From positions 61,280 to 125,279 of the forward strand of contig NZ_QZCH01000011.1 in NCBI RefSeq assembly GCF_003596335.1: a DNA stretch of 64,000 bases. The letters run 5' to 3'. Positions 36,172 to 46,584 of the stretch are shown here, piece by piece. Position numbers and translations under genes: made by a program. The notes beneath the pieces are model-generated. The model ran no database searches. It worked only from the letters and a program-made list of their open reading frames with translations, and was not told the DNA's origin. The stretch comes from Motilimonas pumila. Lineage in GTDB: Bacteria > Pseudomonadota > Gammaproteobacteria > Enterobacterales > CBDFNC01. The first letter of the stretch is position 1. Each line of letters starts with the position of its first letter.

Positions 36172-39100
36172 TTAGTCCTGTTTGACTTTGGCTTTTTTTC
36201 TACCGGATTGCTTAAGCTTTCCTTGCCATGCGAGTTGACATTGGGGTTGGCCAGACTTGTTCACCGGCGCGTCTGCAATCCATTTTAATGGTGCTACTAA
36301 AGGGCTAGTGATAAAGCGGTAAGAGGTTTCAAATAAGTCTCCGGAAGCAACCTTGATTTTAAAATCATCAATGTTGCCACTTACTTCAATTGGCGTTTCC
36401 AGCGAAAAGAGCTGCGCCGTTTTTGCTCTTGGCGTTGCCCTAACTCTTAAGTCTTTTGTGGCAAGATTAATCTGGGTTTGAGCAAAAACCTGCATATTAC
36501 TGGTATCCGCTAAAATGATGTCTTCGTTTATCATGCCTTGCTCAAAATTAAACCGCCCTACGATACAATTAATGTCTGATTTCTTCTCAGGCACAACCTT
36601 TGGCAAAATAGTCGACACTAGGCTCACCGCCCAAATATCAAAGATGTTCGCTCTTATCTGGCGAGGGACCACCTGTACATGAAAATGTCCGGTTGCACTT
36701 TCCATCATGACCTTTGGATCTGAGCCTTTGGCATTGAGGTCAACATCCAAAGAAATTGAACCAGAGATGGTCGACTTAGGATCAATACGATGCGCCATTA
36801 CGCCGTATTCAAAATTCTCTACTTCGGCATTAAGCCAAGTATTGGCTTGTTCACCTTGGTAGAATAAATGCCCCTTAACCTCGAGCTGGCCACCTGGAAT
36901 ATTTAAATTTAAGCCCTGCAACTCAGCTTTGCCGTTGGCAAGTTTGAACCGTAAATGACCATCGCCTAACGGGTCTTGCCCTGATAATACTTTTTCAACG
37001 TTAATCGCCACCTTGGCGTCAAATTGTTGCAGTGACTGTGGCGATAAAATGGCATTGCCTGGCTCATTTTGTTGCGCATCTTTAGGGGGACTAGATTGCG
37101 CCGGTTTGTCGGCGTCGTGCTCGTCGCTATCACCATCGTGGCCAAAGAGTGACCATCCCTGGGCTTTAAAATCATTTAACTGAATAGAAGGTGCCGTCAA
37201 CGCAAGGCTAAATTGCGGCTTAGCGCTGGCCGTCGTGAGTCCTATTTGACCGGACAACTCACTCTGTGCCACAGCAAGATCCAATTGTTCAATAAAATAA
37301 CCTTGCGGCGTAGTTTTAAACCGACCGGATAATGCAATGGGACCATAAGGGGGTAATTCAATAGCGCTAAATTTATTCAGCTCTTGTAAATTGGGCATGC
37401 TGGCCTCTAAGGCCAAATTGAGGTTGTGTTTATTGATAGGCAGCGCAACTTGACTGCTGGCGGTAAGCACAATGCCAGCCAATTTTGCCGACATATTGAG
37501 TGGCACTAGCTGCGGCTTTTTCGCTATCTCAGCAATTGATGCTGTTCGCAAGTCGAGATTAAAATCCTGCTGTTTTAACTGACCGTTTAAGTTTAGCCAT
37601 AACGGCGCTGTTTTATTTGCGGTCAATTCCCCTTGAAACAGTTTAATTTCAGCTTGGGCGCCGGTGTTGCTGTCAGTTAGGGTCCACTGACCACCGTAAA
37701 GGCCAGCTTTAATTTGCATTGATGCGAGAATTTGCGCGACATTGGCACCTTCAAAACTCGCGGTCAAAGCCATTTTATTTAAGTCTAATGATAAATCATC
37801 TACCACGCCTAAATCGTTCAGCACTTGACCCAAGCGGGGTTTGTTGGCCGTTAAATCTAACTTAAACGCCGGCTTTTCAGTACGAAGATCTAAGCTCATA
37901 TCACCTGCAAAACGATTACCGCTCACGGCAAAAGAAAATGGTGTTTGCGTTAGCCAACCATCTTCTATCTTGCCCTTGATGATCAAGTTATCAACATGAT
38001 GTTTAGCCAATAAAATACGCTCAATATGTAGACCAATATCTGCGTCCATAATCCTCACTTTACTGGGTAAAATGGGCATACTAAGGGCCAGCCCTACGCC
38101 ATCACTGCTTGACTTTTCGGCTTGAGCCACGTCTTTATCCGCCGCATCAATGGCCGCCGGAGCCAACTTTTTTAAGCCAGGTAAATCTAACGTTTTCAGC
38201 TTCGTTTCTAACGCTAGGTGGGTGTTAGTAGTAGCCCCTTGTGACGTTACAGCTGCTACTTTTGCCGTTTGTTGAGGGGTGAACTTAAAAGCCAGCTCCC
38301 CTTTGCTTTTGCCGACAAGCATTTGCGGTAAATCAAACTGCCACTGACCTTGAGACAAGCGCAATACCCCTGACATCTCGAGTGGCTCTTCACTGTCAGG
38401 GTTAATGTTAAGCCAAGGCGCAATAGCACCCAAACGGTTAACTTTGGCATGCAAAGATAACTCACTGTCTTGCATACTCTTATCAGCAGCAGCGCCTACT
38501 AGCTTGACTTCCGTTTCAGGGCCTTTAAAGTCAATCTTGACCTGCCAAGGTTCATTTTTCTGCAATTGCTTAGGCGCATCAGCCATCACATTCAGTGAAA
38601 ATGGCAAAGCCATCAAGCGGCCTTCCATCGTCATAATAGTGGCACGATGAAAACCCATCGCCAATTTGGCTTGTGATAACTCTAAAGAAACCGGCTGTTG
38701 ACCAGGGTACACCAAGTGCCCTTGATAAAGATCGAAAGTTAAGCGAGTGCGCTTTAAAAGCTGAGCTAGATGACGACCTCGAGTTGAGACGGATAGCTGC
38801 GCTTGTTCGACTTTACCTGCTACACCCTCAACCCCTAACAGCCATTGGCCCAGTTGGCCGACCTCTGAGTCTTGGGTTGCCAAGTTTAAGGTGGCCTGCA
38901 ATTGCTTTTCTTTAGCTTTCACTTCTAATTCGCCATTAAAAGGCACCTGCGCCAACGACAGCCTTAACGGCGCATTTAATTGGTTATTTTTCAATTTCAG
39001 CGCTAATTCAGCGTCATTCACCGCCACATCTAAGCCGATTAACTGCTCAAGCGAAAAGGCCAAGTTAACGTCTAGTTTGGCCATTGTTTGATTAATAAGG

Positions 39101-40329
39101 GCTATAATTTGCGCCTGCTCTTGCCTTGCTAGTTGCTGTTGCTTGCGCGCTTTAGCCTGCACTAAAGGACCTGCTGTGATGGCTGACTTATCTGGTGCGA
39201 CAGGCTGCGCGAAATTATCATCTTCGGTATCTTGGTCTAACCAATGACCAATATTGATGATATCGGCATTGAGGTGGCCACCAATCTGATACGGTAATTG
39301 CTGAATGTTTACATCTAACAAGCCTTCCATATGGGTACCGGCAAAATCCAGCTGACTAACGGTTAACTGCGCAAGACCGCGCTGGGTTTGTAGTTGAGCA
39401 CTGGCCTTAATAGGTAATAATGGCCCCATGCTGGTTGCCATTGCGGGTGGCAAATGCTGCACGCTGGGAACATGCAGGCTCAACTCACTGTCGCCCAGCC
39501 GGGTTTGCTTATTAAAATCGCCATTCAAGCTTAGCACTGCAGCGCCTATGGTGACTTCGGTTTGATAAGCGATTTGGTCTTTGATCACTTGGGCATTCGC
39601 TCTCAGCTGGTAAGGAATGCCGGCAAACGCACCTTGTCCTTGCAGCGATAAACCCTCGCCACTTAACGCCGCTAAATGCAGGTGATCAATTTGGTATTGC
39701 AACGGTGTTTGCTCATCCACCTGTTGGTTAACCACGAGCGCTTTGATAGTTAAGCCATCAACTTGCTGTAATTTCCAGCGTGAAGCTTTCGCAGTAACCT
39801 CACTTTCTGCTTCTGTGTTGGTTTGACTAGGCTCAAGCTTACCTTGCTGCGCCATCGCAAATGTCCAGTTATTTATATCATCATAGCGCTGCAAATTTAA
39901 CGTCATGTTGGCAATGTCTACGTGACCTACAGCGATGCGTTGTTTTAGCAGTGGCAATAAATGGACTTGTAAGGAGGCGTGCGCTAGGTGAGCAAAGTCA
40001 CCTTCAAAAGAATCCGCATTAGCAATGGTAATGTCATTCAGCTCTAAAGTCGGACTTAAACCCAACTTCAAAAAGGTATCTCCGGCCATGGTCAGCTCGC
40101 GCCCTAACGCCTGCTCACCAGCTTGCTCAACCTGTTGGTGTACTATATTTAAACTGATCCTGGGCTGTATCAACACGATCAATAAAAAACATGCCAACAA
40201 ACCAAACCCGAGGTACATCAGAGCGCTTAGCAAACCACGAGGCCCTGCGTTGTTAGCCTGTGTAGGCTGTTGGGGACTATTTTGGTTAGCGGCAGCGTCG
40301 GTATTTAATTGGCAAAAGTCTGGTTTCAT
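36172..40329 (-). CDS. AsmA-family protein, very long
   Basis: Large (1385 aa) inner-membrane-anchored AsmA-like protein. One membrane helix lies at about residues 33-53, after a Gln/Asn-rich cytoplasmic head. The AsmA N-terminal domain (LGLSPTLELNDITIANADSF; MTLNLQRYDDINNWTF) is followed by a long repeating beta structure and a C-terminal AsmA-like region (ISGSISLDVDLNAKG; LEVKGHLFYQGEQAN). Such proteins form groove-like bridges that carry lipid between membranes (known for TamB/YhdP/AsmA). Most AsmA proteins are about half this length. It appears to be monocistronic. Confidence 0.85.
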   Translation of the reverse strand: MKPDFCQLNTDAAANQNSPQQPTQANNAGPRGLLSALMYLGFGLLACFLLIVLIQPRISLNIVHQQVEQAGEQALGRELTMAGDTFLKLGLSPTLELNDITIANADSFEGDFAHLAHASLQVHLLPLLKQRIAVGHVDIANMTLNLQRYDDINNWTFAMAQQGKLEPSQTNTEAESEVTAKASRWKLQQVDGLTIKALVVNQQVDEQTPLQYQIDHLHLAALSGEGLSLQGQGAFAGIPYQLRANAQVIKDQIAYQTEVTIGAAVLSLNGDFNKQTRLGDSELSLHVPSVQHLPPAMATSMGPLLPIKASAQLQTQRGLAQLTVSQLDFAGTHMEGLLDVNIQQLPYQIGGHLNADIINIGHWLDQDTEDDNFAQPVAPDKSAITAGPLVQAKARKQQQLARQEQAQIIALINQTMAKLDVNLAFSLEQLIGLDVAVNDAELALKLKNNQLNAPLRLSLAQVPFNGELEVKAKEKQLQATLNLATQDSEVGQLGQWLLGVEGVAGKVEQAQLSVSTRGRHLAQLLKRTRLTFDLYQGHLVYPGQQPVSLELSQAKLAMGFHRATIMTMEGRLMALPFSLNVMADAPKQLQKNEPWQVKIDFKGPETEVKLVGAAADKSMQDSELSLHAKVNRLGAIAPWLNINPDSEEPLEMSGVLRLSQGQWQFDLPQMLVGKSKGELAFKFTPQQTAKVAAVTSQGATTNTHLALETKLKTLDLPGLKKLAPAAIDAADKDVAQAEKSSSDGVGLALSMPILPSKVRIMDADIGLHIERILLAKHHVDNLIIKGKIEDGWLTQTPFSFAVSGNRFAGDMSLDLRTEKPAFKLDLTANKPRLGQVLNDLGVVDDLSLDLNKMALTASFEGANVAQILASMQIKAGLYGGQWTLTDSNTGAQAEIKLFQGELTANKTAPLWLNLNGQLKQQDFNLDLRTASIAEIAKKPQLVPLNMSAKLAGIVLTASSQVALPINKHNLNLALEASMPNLQELNKFSAIELPPYGPIALSGRFKTTPQGYFIEQLDLAVAQSELSGQIGLTTASAKPQFSLALTAPSIQLNDFKAQGWSLFGHDGDSDEHDADKPAQSSPPKDAQQNEPGNAILSPQSLQQFDAKVAINVEKVLSGQDPLGDGHLRFKLANGKAELQGLNLNIPGGQLEVKGHLFYQGEQANTWLNAEVENFEYGVMAHRIDPKSTISGSISLDVDLNAKGSDPKVMMESATGHFHVQVVPRQIRANIFDIWAVSLVSTILPKVVPEKKSDINCIVGRFNFEQGMINEDIILADTSNMQVFAQTQINLATKDLRVRATPRAKTAQLFSLETPIEVSGNIDDFKIKVASGDLFETSYRFITSPLVAPLKWIADAPVNKSGQPQCQLAWQGKLKQSGRKKAKVKQD

Positions 40330-40423
40330 GACGGCGATATTCGAAGCTCATTGATACTTTCTTGAGTATAAATGGCATTGCTATATTTTTCGTAATTATT
40401 ATCAAATAAAGCTATACAAAACA

Positions 40424-40456
40424 TGTGCATAAGCTCACTTTATGAGCTTATGCACA
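40424..40456 (-). terminator. Terminator hairpin after the M16 protease gene
   Basis: TGTGCATAAGCTCA (40424-40437) pairs perfectly over 14 bp with TGAGCTTATGCACA (40443-40456), loop CTTTA. On the minus strand it lies 16 bp past the protease stop and is followed by TGTTTTG, a short T tract. Confidence 0.8.
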
Positions 40457-40471
40457 ATTTCAATAAACAAA

Positions 40472-43255
40472 CTACTTGGAATCTTGAGGTAAGTTCACCA
40501 ATGAAAGTTGGCCTGCATCAGTGAAGCGTTGCTGCAGGTATTGATTGATATAATCCGTGTCGATTTGATTTAAGATGCCTTGGCTATCAAGCACGGCCCC
40601 GACCTCGAAACCATAAATCAAATCACGTTGCAAAAAGTTCGCCAATGAGCCTGGCTGCTCAAAGCTCTCTTGCATGTCTTGATGCAGGGCTTTTTTATGC
40701 ATCGCCAATTGCGTTTGGCTAATGCCAGCTTCCACTATCTTAGATAGCTCAGCGTGCAAAGCTTGCATGGCTTTTTCTCCGTCTTGTTTGGCCGTGATAA
40801 GACTAATCCCGCATAAGGTGTAGTTTTTGCCTGATTCATCATGGTGACAATAAGCGTTAACGTCATATGTCATTGACAATTCTTCTCGGATTTGGGTATT
40901 CAAGCTCTGTCGCAGGAGGCGACCGATTAAATCTGCGGCATAAATTCCCTTTAAACTCGGCTGCTGTGCGGCGCTGAGAAAGCGAATCGTCAGATTAGCC
41001 CTGTCTTCCAAATTCCCCTGACGCGTATAAGCTTGCTTGCCTTTCAAATAGTCCGACTGCTTCGTGGTAAAGGTATGCAGTTCGCCCTTAGGCATGCTGC
41101 CAATAAATTGGTCAAGTAAGGGTTTCACTTTTTCGCTGTCAAAGTCGCCTACTATGGTGAGTTTGTAGCCGTTAGGGCTATTAAACAGCTGTTGGTAGAC
41201 TTGCTCTGCTTGTGATGGCGAAAGCCGACTTAAATGCGATAAGGGCAACAACTGCTCATACGGGTTATTAGGAAATAAGACGCGATTATTTTCATGACGT
41301 AGCTGGCCATCCGCACGATTCAAATAACTGCGCATGTTTGTGGTTTCAATCCCCTTAACCTGCTCAAAGTGGTCGAGCGGCAAAATTGCCTTGGTTGCAC
41401 TGGCATTGATAGCGGATAACGCAAATGCCATTTGTTCGGCTTTTGTCTCCAGATTAAAACCTTGCTGCGTTACGCCAATAAAAGGATACATAGACGTTAA
41501 GTGATCGATGAACATGCGCTCTCTTTGCGCAGGGCTGACACCATCGACTTCGGCTTTGCTATAAATATCACCCAGTAACACCGCAGCAGTGAGTAATTGC
41601 GGCGCTAATGAACGAATGCCACCCGGCGCTGACCAACGAATGGCAACGTCACCATTTTCGCCCACATTCGGTTTTAAAATCACCTCAACACCATTACCAT
41701 AAGTCACTTTTTCGGCTTTAATCTCTGGCATTGCAAGGGTCATTTGTGGGGCAACCGCTTCAGGGAGAGTGGCAAGTAATAACTGCCTCGGCGCCTTAGG
41801 CTGATATTGATAAGGTGATTGTAAAGCAGTAATCTGCTCTTTCATCAACTGCTCGTATTTTTTTAGCGGCACGGGTGCCACATTAACAAAGCTGATAGAA
41901 AGCTGCGGGGTTTGTACTACTTGATGTAAATATGCGTTGACTTTATCTAACTCAAGCTCTTGCAGGAAATCTAAAAACATGGGTTTCATTTGGGCGGAAC
42001 TGACGAATTTTGTTCCGTGAATAAGACCATCAATGGCGCTATTAACAATCGTTTCACTATCAAGGGGTTGCTCAAAACTGGTAACAGATTTTCCGAACGT
42101 TTGCTTAAGTTCGATAAACTCTTCTCGGGTAATGCCATGCTGCCCTAACCTGGCCATTTCAGAGCTAAGAAAAGCCAAAGCCTTATTGGTTTCGCCTAAA
42201 CGGTGTTCAGTTGATGTAGAAAGTAACTGCCTTTGACTGACAAAGTCAGGAGCACCAAGATAACTGCTTGCGAAGAGAAAATGGCCGCTATCTTCATTGA
42301 CTCGCTCTAAACGTTGCGAAACGGCAAAATTAACAAAGTTTTTGAAAAAAAGTTGTTTTACATCACCTTGAACTTTCACTGGCGCACCACCTAAATCAAA
42401 GTTGAGTGATACAGAGTGTTTTAAGATTCGTTTACTGCTAAAAGCAACACTTTCAGTGGAAAAAGGCGGTGGTTCAGGGTGGCTGCGCTTTGGTAGTTTG
42501 GCTGTTTGCTTAAAATCTTTAAAGTGTTGCTTCACTGACGCTGTGACTTGCTTAGGCTTAACATCACCCACCACCAGTAATTGCACATTCTGAGGTTGAT
42601 ACCAAGCGCGATAAAATTCATCCAAACCCGCTTTGTCGGCCCCATTAATACTTTCTTGCGTACCCAATATCCGCGCTAAGGTGTAACCTGTGTCGCCAGC
42701 AAAGTTTTCCATAAAAGCACTGACAATGTCTTTTTCTTGCTTAATGCGCTGATGGTATTCGCCTCTTACCACGCCTTTTTCTTTTGCCACTTCAGCTTCA
42801 TCAAGCGTCATGCGATAACTGACATCCGCTAAATAAAGCATCACTTTATCAAGTAATTCCGGTTGGTTATCAGGAATACTCAAGGTATACACTGTGGCTT
42901 TATGGCTAGTCCAAGCGTTTAAGTCATTGCCAAAATTCAACCCTGCTTGGCGAAATAAGGCCGCTATCTCATGGCCAGGAAAATGCTGGGTGCCATTAAA
43001 CGCCATGTGCTCGAGTAAATGGGCATAACCCTGTTGTTGCTCGGTTTCATCCATCGCGCCCACACCAACATATAAATAAACTTGGGTGCGTTTATTGGTA
43101 TCTTGCATCGGGTAAACATGATAACGCAAGCCGGTTTCTAGCTCGCCTTGAAACCAATTGGGGTCGTTAACCAAAAGCTCATCGTTTTTATTACAAGCAA
43201 AGAGCAATGTTGCCACCAAGAACAGTGGCACCATCATCCAGGAACGTTTTTTCAT
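40472..43255 (-). CDS. M16-family zinc metallopeptidase lipoprotein
   Basis: Pitrilysin-type protease of 927 aa attached as a lipoprotein: the signal peptide ends LLFAC21. The inverted zinc motif is H79-L-L-E82-H83, and the third ligand Glu159 lies 76 residues on, the family spacing. Two tandem M16 halves are present; the second (from about residue 530) lacks the zinc motif, as usual. AAGGA seven bases before the ATG at 43255 decides the start; an in-frame start at 43297 would bury the signal peptide. It likely degrades small unfolded peptides in the periplasm. Confidence 0.93.
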   Translation of the reverse strand: MKKRSWMMVPLFLVATLLFACNKNDELLVNDPNWFQGELETGLRYHVYPMQDTNKRTQVYLYVGVGAMDETEQQQGYAHLLEHMAFNGTQHFPGHEIAALFRQAGLNFGNDLNAWTSHKATVYTLSIPDNQPELLDKVMLYLADVSYRMTLDEAEVAKEKGVVRGEYHQRIKQEKDIVSAFMENFAGDTGYTLARILGTQESINGADKAGLDEFYRAWYQPQNVQLLVVGDVKPKQVTASVKQHFKDFKQTAKLPKRSHPEPPPFSTESVAFSSKRILKHSVSLNFDLGGAPVKVQGDVKQLFFKNFVNFAVSQRLERVNEDSGHFLFASSYLGAPDFVSQRQLLSTSTEHRLGETNKALAFLSSEMARLGQHGITREEFIELKQTFGKSVTSFEQPLDSETIVNSAIDGLIHGTKFVSSAQMKPMFLDFLQELELDKVNAYLHQVVQTPQLSISFVNVAPVPLKKYEQLMKEQITALQSPYQYQPKAPRQLLLATLPEAVAPQMTLAMPEIKAEKVTYGNGVEVILKPNVGENGDVAIRWSAPGGIRSLAPQLLTAAVLLGDIYSKAEVDGVSPAQRERMFIDHLTSMYPFIGVTQQGFNLETKAEQMAFALSAINASATKAILPLDHFEQVKGIETTNMRSYLNRADGQLRHENNRVLFPNNPYEQLLPLSHLSRLSPSQAEQVYQQLFNSPNGYKLTIVGDFDSEKVKPLLDQFIGSMPKGELHTFTTKQSDYLKGKQAYTRQGNLEDRANLTIRFLSAAQQPSLKGIYAADLIGRLLRQSLNTQIREELSMTYDVNAYCHHDESGKNYTLCGISLITAKQDGEKAMQALHAELSKIVEAGISQTQLAMHKKALHQDMQESFEQPGSLANFLQRDLIYGFEVGAVLDSQGILNQIDTDYINQYLQQRFTDAGQLSLVNLPQDSK

Positions 43256-43500
43256 TGCATTATCCTTAACATTGATGAGAGCGGTGCTTTTGGCCAAATG
43301 AAAATGGCTCTTGATTTGAATACGTTATTGATGCTTTTGAGTTAACTTTAAACAGCGACGAAAACGATAACGCCAAAGACATATTATGTCAATTTATTTT
43401 AATTTGATGAATTATACTCTTATCATTGCGTTAGGCGTTTTTACTCCACAGTAAACTAACGTAATATACTGGCCACTTAACACTGCAAGGAAATTTTACC

Positions 43501-43977
43501 GTGTTCAAACTTGTTACTGGCGTCATTCTTATCGCCGCATTGTTTTTTTATTACACTCGCGGTGCACACGATCCAGCCGAAACAGAAAAAAACGTCGCTG
43601 TAGGTAGCGCTTTTCTAAAACAAAACCAAGACAATGCTGGGGTCAAAGTCACAGAGTCGGGATTACAATACAAGGTGTTAAAAGCCGGCATTGGCTCAAG
43701 CCACCCAAAATCCAACTCGAAAGTGACGGTGCATTATCACGGCACCTTGATCAACGGCGAAGTATTTGACAGTTCACTGGATCGCGGCGAGCCAGCAACC
43801 TTTCGCTTGAACCAAGTCATTCCAGGTTGGACCGAAGGGGTGCAATTAATGGTGGTGGGTGAGAAAACCCGCTTTTTTATCCCCAGTAACTTAGCTTACG
43901 GCAGTCGTGCGGCAGGCAAAATTGCCCCAGGCAGCACCTTGATTTTTGATATAGAGCTGATTGCCATCGATCAATAA
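43501..43977 (+). CDS. FKBP-type peptidyl-prolyl isomerase, membrane-anchored
   Basis: FKBP-fold PPIase of 158 aa. The N-terminal hydrophobic helix (FKLVTGVILIAALFFYYTRG) anchors it to the membrane. The domain runs from about residue 55: VTVHYHGTLINGEVFDSS, FRLNQVIPGWTEGVQLM and IPSNLAYGSRAAGKIAPGSTLIFDIEL are all standard FKBP segments. The start is GTG at 43501 with AAGGA upstream. It is monocistronic, and a bidirectional terminator follows. It probably assists folding of envelope proteins. Confidence 0.93.
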   Translation: MFKLVTGVILIAALFFYYTRGAHDPAETEKNVAVGSAFLKQNQDNAGVKVTESGLQYKVLKAGIGSSHPKSNSKVTVHYHGTLINGEVFDSSLDRGEPATFRLNQVIPGWTEGVQLMVVGEKTRFFIPSNLAYGSRAAGKIAPGSTLIFDIELIAIDQ

Positions 43978-44022
43978 TGTGAGCGTAGAAAGAACGTGCA
44001 TTAAATAATACAGCTTTGCTAA

Positions 44023-44060
44023 TACAAAAAAGCCAAACCGAACGGTTTGGCTTTTTTGTA
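44023..44060. terminator. Bidirectional terminator between FKBP gene and malG
   Basis: TACAAAAAAGCCAAACCG (44023-44040) is the exact reverse complement of CGGTTTGGCTTTTTTGTA (44043-44060), with an AA loop. The GC core with A tract before and T tract after makes it work for both convergent genes. Confidence 0.95.
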
Positions 44061-44073
44061 TCTGAATGCGTCT

Positions 44074-44964
44074 TTAACCTTTGTTACCGCCGGCCGTCAA
44101 GCCGCCCACCAACCACCTCTGCGCCAGTAAAAACACCAAGGTGATAGGAATAGCTGACAACACCGCGGCCGCAGCAAAGTCACCCCACAAATAGTTCTGC
44201 GGGTATAAATACTGCTGCATGCCCACCGCCAAGGTATATTGGCCCACGTCTCGCAGCAATATTGACGCCACCGGCACTTCCGTAATCGCGGCGATAAACG
44301 ACAAAATAAATACCACGGCCAATATCGGGACTGACAAGGGCAGTAATACCATTCTAAAAGTTTGCCAAGGTGTTGCGCCATCAAGCGCGGCAGCTTCTTC
44401 AAGGGACTTATCGATGGTTTCAAAATACCCTTTAATCGTCCAAACGTGCAGCGCAATGCCGCCCAAATAAGCAAAAATCAACCCGCCGTGGGTGTTTAAG
44501 CCTAGAAACGGAATATACTGCCCCACTTTGTCGAACAAAGCATACAAAGCCACCAACGCCAACACCGCAGGAAACATCTGAAAAATCAGCATGCTTTCTA
44601 GCAGCAACTTTTTACCCTTAAACATCATACGAGCAAACGCATACGCACAAGTGGTAGATAACATAAGCACCAGTACAGACGTCACTGCGGCAACCTTGAC
44701 CGAGTTCCACAACCAAAGTAATACCGGAAACGGCGGCTGGGTGATTGAGCCGTCACTATTCTCTACAGCAATGCCTAACGCTAAGCGCCAATGGTCTAAC
44801 GTGGGGTTGGTCGGAATGAGCGAACCCGACGCAAAATTCCCCTCTCGAAATGAAATTGCAATCACCATCAGCAATGGGAACAATATTAAAGCCAAAAATA
44901 GCCATAACAGTCCGTGTGCTAACCACACCCGATACTTCTCATTTTTCGATTTTACAACTGCCAT
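44074..44964 (-). CDS. malG: Maltose/maltodextrin ABC permease MalG
   Basis: Inner-membrane permease of 296 aa with six helices, partner of MalF in the MalFGK2 importer. The EAA loop [20 protein letters not shown] contacts MalK. The middle segment [21 protein letters not shown] and the end [24 protein letters not shown] are like E. coli MalG, which is also 296 aa. It is the last gene of malEFG, eight bases after the malF stop, and is closed by the terminator at 44023. Confidence 0.96.
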   Translation of the reverse strand: MAVVKSKNEKYRVWLAHGLLWLFLALILFPLLMVIAISFREGNFASGSLIPTNPTLDHWRLALGIAVENSDGSITQPPFPVLLWLWNSVKVAAVTSVLVLMLSTTCAYAFARMMFKGKKLLLESMLIFQMFPAVLALVALYALFDKVGQYIPFLGLNTHGGLIFAYLGGIALHVWTIKGYFETIDKSLEEAAALDGATPWQTFRMVLLPLSVPILAVVFILSFIAAITEVPVASILLRDVGQYTLAVGMQQYLYPQNYLWGDFAAAAVLSAIPITLVFLLAQRWLVGGLTAGGNKG

Positions 44965-44972
44965 ACAGCCCC

Positions 44973-46520
44973 CTACGCCAATTGGTTTTTGCTGGCTTTT
45001 AAGTTAAGTAACGCAAGTCCACCTACCATCAAGAAGATCAACGTTGCAATAGCACTGGCAAGGCCAAAGTCTTGACCACCGCCACCTTCAAACGCGATAC
45101 GATAAGTGTAACTGACTAATAAATCGGTATGCCCTGCTGGCGTGGAAGAGCCGATAATATCCGGCGCGCCATTAGTGAGCAGTTGGATTAATACAAAGTT
45201 GTTAAAGTTAAAGGCAAAGCTGGCAATCAGCAGCGGCGTTAAGGGTTTTATCATCAAAGGAAAAGTGATTTTAAAGAAATTGTGTACCGGCCCAGCGCCA
45301 TCAATGGCTGACGCTTCGTATAAATCCGCAGGAATGGACTTAAGCAGCCCCATGCACAAGATCATGATGTAAGGATAACCCAGCCAAGTATTCACGATTA
45401 AAATCATGGTTTTGGCAAGGTACGGGTCGGTAAACCAATTCACTCGCACACCAAATAGCCCTTCCAATACTTGGTTAATCTCGCCAAAACTCTGGTTAAA
45501 GAGGCCTTTAAAAATCAAAATGGAAATAAACGCCGGTACCGCATAAGGTAAAATAAGCAACATGCGATAGACCGCTTTGCCTTTTAGTTCGTCCCATTGC
45601 ACTAAACTGGCTAACACCATGCCGACGGCCAGTGTAAATAGCACAGTTAAGCCGGCAAAAATCACCGTCCAAATAAAGATCTTAATAAAGGGGCCTTGTA
45701 TGCCCTCATCAGTGAGAATACGTTCAAAGTTAAACCAACCGGCACTAACGATAAAGCCCGGCGCCAACTGATTTCCTTCAAATTCACCTTGCGCATTAAC
45801 CGCTTGATAAAAACCGATGTCAAAGTTGGGCTTGATGACCTTGCCGTCTTGCTGATTGATCAAGCTTTCGCCGTCTTGGTCAAGCAAGTAGAGCGACGTT
45901 TTCGCGGCGAACTGTCGCAGTCCACTCATCGCCAGCGAGGTACCGTCAGGCGTAACAACTTCTAACTTACTGAGCAATCTTCGGTTCTGCGTCACCAAAC
46001 GCAATTTTGCTTTTTCGCCGCTCGGCACTACATCGGTGGGCGAGATGGCAAGTTGAGTTAAACCTTTGTTTAAAGTGACAGGCTCAGACACCAAGCCTTG
46101 GTCACCTTGGCTAAAGTAAAATTGCACTTGATCATTGCCGGCGTGGTAAAGCTGAAATTGAAACTTATAGTCTTCGTCAGCAAAGGTTCGGTCTAGAAAT
46201 TGTTGCTGTACCCTTTCATAGGACAACTGATTAGTGCCACTGTAATTGGTAAACGCTATTCCTACGGTGTAAAGCAAAGGAAAGATAATAAATAACACTA
46301 CCGCTGCAATACCGGGATAAATATAACGATGGGCATACGTGTCTTTTCGCGCGAAAACGATGACTCCGGCGGTCACCAATACTAAAGTGAGCAAAGCAAA
46401 AGACGACTCACCTTTGGCGTACATCAACACAATCGCGTAGCCCGCGATGATAGACACTAAGCTTAAAATGCCCCATTTAAGCCAAGTGGAAGAAACAGAA
46501 GAAGCATCACTTGAAGGCAT
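44973..46520 (-). CDS. malF: Maltose/maltodextrin ABC permease MalF
   Basis: Inner-membrane permease of 515 aa (E. coli 514) with eight helices and the large periplasmic P2 loop (about residues 90-270) that MalF uses to grip MalE. The EAA motif is [21 protein letters not shown]. The ATG at 46520 is chosen over a TTG at 46538, since it gives the E. coli length and has GGGGT upstream. It lies between malE and malG in the malEFG operon transcribed leftward. Confidence 0.96.
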   Translation of the reverse strand: MPSSDASSVSSTWLKWGILSLVSIIAGYAIVLMYAKGESSFALLTLVLVTAGVIVFARKDTYAHRYIYPGIAAVVLFIIFPLLYTVGIAFTNYSGTNQLSYERVQQQFLDRTFADEDYKFQFQLYHAGNDQVQFYFSQGDQGLVSEPVTLNKGLTQLAISPTDVVPSGEKAKLRLVTQNRRLLSKLEVVTPDGTSLAMSGLRQFAAKTSLYLLDQDGESLINQQDGKVIKPNFDIGFYQAVNAQGEFEGNQLAPGFIVSAGWFNFERILTDEGIQGPFIKIFIWTVIFAGLTVLFTLAVGMVLASLVQWDELKGKAVYRMLLILPYAVPAFISILIFKGLFNQSFGEINQVLEGLFGVRVNWFTDPYLAKTMILIVNTWLGYPYIMILCMGLLKSIPADLYEASAIDGAGPVHNFFKITFPLMIKPLTPLLIASFAFNFNNFVLIQLLTNGAPDIIGSSTPAGHTDLLVSYTYRIAFEGGGGQDFGLASAIATLIFLMVGGLALLNLKASKNQLA

Positions 46521-46584
46521 AATGACCCCATTTTGCAATCAAACAGAGGGCCTTTGGCAAGATTGCCAAAGGCGATAAGGCAAA

